Positions 31,864-34,574 of a stretch of 34,574 nt of DNA are shown here, one piece after another. The stretch's first letter is position 1. Each line of letters begins with the position of its first letter. Source of the stretch: a virus. Below the pieces are notes generated by a model, which was not told the origin of the DNA, did not search any database, and saw only the letters and a list, made by a program, of their open reading frames with translations. The DNA is taken from IMG/VR virus record IMGVR_UViG_3300009285_016361, positions 1 through 34,574 of that record; one strand, written 5' to 3'. Made by a program: the position numbers and the translations under genes.

Positions 31864-32937
31864 ATGGCAGACATAATAAGACCAATTGAACCATTCGAAC
31901 TAACCCAGAGCTTCGGGGAAAATCCCGCAGCCTATGCACGCTTTGGATTAAAAGGGCATAACGGCTGGGACTTCAAAACAAAATTCCCAGACACGCCCAA
32001 CGGCTTCCGCAATATCCTTGCGCCCTGGCTGTCGAAGTTTTACTCGCAGGGCAATGAAGGCAATGACGGCTTCGGACTTTACTTTGAGACGATAATCCAG
32101 CTCTACAGCACCTGGAAACTAACCTTCGCTCACTGCAATTCGATAGAGAGCTTCCAAACCAAAAATGAGGGCGAGACGCAGGCAATCAGCGACAACACAG
32201 GCAACTCAACAGGCAGCCACCTGCACCTGACAGTTAAAAAGGGATCACTCTCAAACGGAAAATTCAATGTCGATAACTACAACAACGGCTACTTCGGAGC
32301 AATCGAACCGCAGATATTCTTCGACGAGCTGAGGAAATACAAAAAAGAACATGGTACGGCAACAACACCAGAGAGCTGTCTCGTTCCCAACACACCAGAG
32401 TGGAGGCAAAAATACGAAGTTTTAGTAGGCGGGGCAACGAAGTGGGCGGAAACCCTCAAGATTTTAGAGATAACCGACGACCCCTCCACTACCCCCAGCG
32501 ACAAAATCAAGAGTGTAGTCGCAGGGTATAAAGCGAGGGAAACTGACCAGGGAAACAAGCTCATAGATAAACAAAAAGAGGTGGATGTGGCAAACCAGGA
32601 AATTAAGAACCGCATCGAACAAGTTAGCAGACTAGAACAGCTAGTGACAGACAAGGAAAAGTATTATAAAGACCTGCTTAATGCGCTTAAATCGGACATC
32701 AAAAATCTGCCAAAAATCGTAGAGGAAGCCCAGGGTAGGATTGGGGTACTGGAGGGGCAACTGGATGAAGCCAATAAAGCCAAAGGCAGGGCGCTAAACG
32801 AGTCAGCAGGCTATAAAAGCCAGCTCGAAGCCTGCCAGAAGGGTCAGCCACCAGCCCAACCAACAAACATTCTAAGCAACCTGATCACATTTTTATTAAA
32901 CATAATCAGGAAGAAGGAGGTGAAAAAAGATGGGTAA
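31864..32937 (+). CDS. M23-family endolysin with coiled coil
   Basis: The 357-residue protein begins with an M23 peptidase domain (about 1-160): H32 and D36 in GHNGWDF, H90 in FAHC and the HLH pair H119/H121 match the zinc and catalytic residues of that family. Such enzymes cut peptide bridges in peptidoglycan. Residues about 215-320 are a coiled coil, and a hydrophobic C-terminal stretch (NILSNLITFLLNI) may attach it to the membrane. It starts after AAAGGAGAAAAAAAC and overlaps the holin by 8 bases, forming the lysis cassette. Confidence 0.9.
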   Translation: MADIIRPIEPFELTQSFGENPAAYARFGLKGHNGWDFKTKFPDTPNGFRNILAPWLSKFYSQGNEGNDGFGLYFETIIQLYSTWKLTFAHCNSIESFQTKNEGETQAISDNTGNSTGSHLHLTVKKGSLSNGKFNVDNYNNGYFGAIEPQIFFDELRKYKKEHGTATTPESCLVPNTPEWRQKYEVLVGGATKWAETLKILEITDDPSTTPSDKIKSVVAGYKARETDQGNKLIDKQKEVDVANQEIKNRIEQVSRLEQLVTDKEKYYKDLLNALKSDIKNLPKIVEEAQGRIGVLEGQLDEANKAKGRALNESAGYKSQLEACQKGQPPAQPTNILSNLITFLLNIIRKKEVKKDG

Positions 32938-33211
32938 TTTTAGCGATATTGGCAAACTATATCCAGAGTGGAAGAAAGACGCCTGGCAACTGTTGCGAAC
33001 CTTTATTTCAGCATTTCTAGTCGGCGGATCGATAATCTTAATCAATGCAGGAACACCAGCCTTTACAAGCTGGGCAAACTTCCTGAACCTCCTAGTCTAT
33101 CCCTTCCTGCTTGCAGGAGCGGTGGCGGGGGTCAACGCCGTCGGGAAACTGATTAGAAGTTTATTCGGAGCAGAAACTAAAGACAGCCTGATAGACAAAC
33201 TGCCGTTCTAA
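32930..33211 (+). CDS. Holin
   Basis: The 93-residue protein has two probable membrane helices (about 21-39 and 48-69) with a short loop, a charged N-terminus and a charged C-terminal tail (GAETKDSLIDKLPF). It is placed between the endolysin and an XhlA-like gene, and has a strong ribosome binding site (AAGGAGGTG). Size, topology and neighbours suit a holin that makes holes for the endolysin. No conserved holin motif is needed or seen, so this rests on topology and context. Confidence 0.8.
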   Translation: MGNFSDIGKLYPEWKKDAWQLLRTFISAFLVGGSIILINAGTPAFTSWANFLNLLVYPFLLAGAVAGVNAVGKLIRSLFGAETKDSLIDKLPF

Positions 33212-33227
33212 CAAAAACAATAAACCT

Positions 33228-33479
33228 ATGGCAAAACAAAAAGGATCAACCAATACGGAAATCGTCGAAAGAGTCGCCAAACTTGAGGTGCGGGTGGATC
33301 TTGGCATGGACTTCCTCAAGGGAGAATTAAACGAGATAAAAAACAACCACCTCCACACGCTTCAAACCGATGTGAATGACCTGAAACTAAAGGTTAACAC
33401 CCTTGCGGTTAAAATGGGTTTGATCGTGGCAGTGGTGACGATTGTAATCGACATTGCCATTCGGTTTATTTTCAAGTAG
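33228..33479 (+). CDS. XhlA-like coiled-coil membrane protein
   Basis: The 83-residue protein has an N-terminal coiled coil (about 10-60, VERVAKLEVRVDLG then ELNEIKNN) and a C-terminal membrane helix (about 62-80, GLIVAVVTIVIDIAIRF). That arrangement is the one of XhlA-type proteins, which assist holin-endolysin lysis. The gene lies 16 bases after the holin and is the last + strand gene. Its 3' end overlaps the convergent small gene by 8 bases. Confidence 0.75.
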   Translation: MAKQKGSTNTEIVERVAKLEVRVDLGMDFLKGELNEIKNNHLHTLQTDVNDLKLKVNTLAVKMGLIVAVVTIVIDIAIRFIFK

Positions 33480-33765
33480 ACTGCTCCGCTTTTGCGCCAG
33501 CCTCGATGTGATCCTTCACGAACTCCATAAGGAGATCAAACCCTTCGGCGTGGTTTGTTTGGATTTTTCTTAAAATCTCCTGACACTTAGCAACATACTC
33601 CACCGAGGTTTTATAGGGAGCAGAGTCCTCACCGAACTGCTTGCGCCGAGCTTCCTTGACACCATCCAGGTAGTTAAAAAGCTCCTCGACAGTCCCTTCA
33701 AAAGCATCAGATAAATTGTAGGCACGGATGACAATCTCCTTCGCCTTAGTTTTATGGTCAGACAT
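33472..33765 (-). CDS. Hypothetical helical protein downstream of integrase
   Basis: The ATG at 33765 gives 97 residues (an upstream TTG at 33771 is less likely). The product is charged and helical, with KEIVIRAYNLSDAFEGTVEELFNYLDGVKEARRKQFGE and YKTSVEYVAKCQEILRKIQ as main helices. No family is recognised. It lies 17 bases after the integrase stop on the same strand, so it may belong to the same lysogeny unit. It converges on the lysis cassette with an 8-base 3' overlap. Confidence 0.65.
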   Translation of the reverse strand: MSDHKTKAKEIVIRAYNLSDAFEGTVEELFNYLDGVKEARRKQFGEDSAPYKTSVEYVAKCQEILRKIQTNHAEGFDLLMEFVKDHIEAGAKAEQST

Positions 33766-33773
33766 ATCCAATA

Positions 33774-33779
33774 ATTATA
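33774..33779 (-). promoter_or_regulatory. Possible -10 element before the small minus gene
   Basis: A perfect TATAAT on the - strand ends 8 bases before the ATG at 33765 and would give a nearly leaderless mRNA. The -35 position has no good match, so this is weak. It lies just downstream of the integrase stop. Confidence 0.3.
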
Positions 33780-33782
33780 CAA

Positions 33783-34574
33783 CTACTTCTTAAGAGAAAG
33801 TTCAAAGGAGAAACCCTCATTCCGCTCGGTGAGAGTGTAGTCAAAACGATCATCTCCGTGCAGCTTAAAGGACTTGATCTCCTCTTTCACGCTTTCGATA
33901 ATAGCATGTGGGTCTTGAGATTTGCGAATCAAAGGATGCTTGAGCATCGCCTGGCGAAGGTCATCAACGACCATGTGAGTATAAATCATGGTGGTATCGA
34001 CCTTGCGATGCCCAACAATCCGCTGAACTTTGGAAATCGCCACATCCTGGCGAAGCATTTCAGTCACAAAAGAATGGCGGAAACTATGGGCATGGAAGCG
34101 TTTATCGACATGCAGACCAGCACGCTTGGCACGCTCCCTGATGATTTTATTTATCATTGACTCACCGATGCGAGAATTGGGGCGGGTGCGGGCAAAGTGC
34201 ATGGTGATAAACAATGGAGAGGACGGCGGGATTTTACCCCTGCCCTCAATCCATGCCCTCATTTTAGCGGGCATGTCAGGAGGGATCGGAACGATGCGCT
34301 GTTCGTCGGTTTTTGTCTCACGGATTATAAACTCGTCCGTGCCAAAATTAAGATCGCCGACATTAAGCCCGATCACCTCACCAGGACGACAGCCAGTCTT
34401 GGCAAGAAACTCCAGAAGCAAAGACCACATCTCATCGCACTTTTTATACTTCGGGTAAAGGTGAGGCTTGCCAAAAACATTATAGTTATTCTTGCGAGGG
34501 GGCGGATTGATTAGCTTCTCGATCTCCCCGATAGAAAGAGTCTCATAAAGGACAAACTTCTTCTTCGGGCGCAA
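33783..34574 (-). CDS. int: Tyrosine integrase, N-terminus outside window
   Basis: The visible 263 residues comprise the catalytic domain of a tyrosine recombinase, which joins phage and host DNA at attachment sites. Catalytic residues, numbered from the window-edge codon, are R63 in TGCRPGE, K88 in ETKTDEQ, H163 and R166 in HSFRH, H189 in GHRK and Y198 in MIYTH. The first visible codon is TTG at the window edge and the usual N-terminal DNA-binding region is missing, so the gene most likely continues beyond the window. A repressor or attachment site was not identified next to it. Confidence 0.92.
   Translation of the reverse strand: MRPKKKFVLYETLSIGEIEKLINPPPRKNNYNVFGKPHLYPKYKKCDEMWSLLLEFLAKTGCRPGEVIGLNVGDLNFGTDEFIIRETKTDEQRIVPIPPDMPAKMRAWIEGRGKIPPSSPLFITMHFARTRPNSRIGESMINKIIRERAKRAGLHVDKRFHAHSFRHSFVTEMLRQDVAISKVQRIVGHRKVDTTMIYTHMVVDDLRQAMLKHPLIRKSQDPHAIIESVKEEIKSFKLHGDDRFDYTLTERNEGFSFELSLKK

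Noticed and set aside
1-34574. A complete circular genome with the ends joined
   Set aside because: If joined, the integrase frame would meet a stop (from positions 25-27) within 9 codons and would still lack its N-terminal region, so the window is more likely cut from a longer sequence.
1-34574. tRNA genes
   Set aside because: No segment with the paired acceptor, anticodon and T arms and a GTTCRA-type T loop was found in the gaps by eye. A covariance search would settle it.

Overview
The window reads as most of a tailed-phage (Caudoviricetes) genome, or a prophage of that kind. It is tightly packed, with about 45 genes, most on the + strand and many overlapping by a few bases (ATGA or GTGA junctions). 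No stretch over 300 bases lacks a gene. The longest gaps are 10048-10277 (divergent promoters plus a leader RNA), 15925-16091 (hairpins and one doubtful tiny ORF) and 12162-12320 (promoter plus a leader RNA). Stop codons behave as in the standard code, and TGA is used as a stop. I found no rRNA, tRNA or CRISPR array. The host cannot be named with certainty. The secreted nuclease with a Cys-rich Excalibur-like tail resembles proteins I associate with Patescibacteria (CPR bacteria), so a CPR phage is my best inference, at moderate to low confidence.

Layout: (1) 1-2891 is a replication/recombination and DNA-modification end: a RusA-like resolvase, several tiny genes and a ParB-domain/DNA-methyltransferase fusion. 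(2) 2898-5099 holds an inverted-repeat region followed by the small and large terminase genes. (3) 5083-10047 is an accessory block inserted between terminase and portal. It contains a DUF2292-like protein, a MerR-type regulator with a nearly leaderless promoter, membrane proteins, an MltG-like transglycosylase, a membrane-anchored thermonuclease with its own promoter, and a - strand pair (an unknown gene and a frameshifted response-regulator receiver domain). (4) 10146-15924 is the head module: portal, small virion proteins, an acidic scaffold-like protein and a SU10/DUF5309-like major capsid protein. Two near-identical promoter/leader/terminator units sit before the portal and before the next gene. 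(5) 16092-26361 holds completion and tail genes: an 862-residue tail lysin with three copies of one module and an amidase domain, a KH-domain protein, a head-tail adaptor candidate, a beta-propeller-like nozzle candidate and a repeat-containing fibre. (6) 26419-31848 is a single 1809-residue polyvalent protein, probably ejected with the DNA. (7) 31864-33479 is the lysis cassette: M23 endolysin, holin and XhlA-like protein. (8) 33472-34574 on the - strand holds a small unknown gene and a tyrosine integrase cut by the window end.

Together this describes a temperate phage. No tape measure, tail tube or sheath was recognised, while adaptor-, nozzle- and fibre-like genes and a giant ejected-type protein are present, so a short-tailed (podovirus-like) particle is the most economical reading. 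Three different peptidoglycan-cutting enzymes point to a host with a peptidoglycan wall.

The features most worth following up are the twin leader-RNA units with changed but still paired stems, the apparent complete lack of the tetranucleotides GGCC, CCGG and CGCG, the modular tail lysin, the KH-domain protein inside the structural operon, the polyvalent protein and the broken receiver gene.
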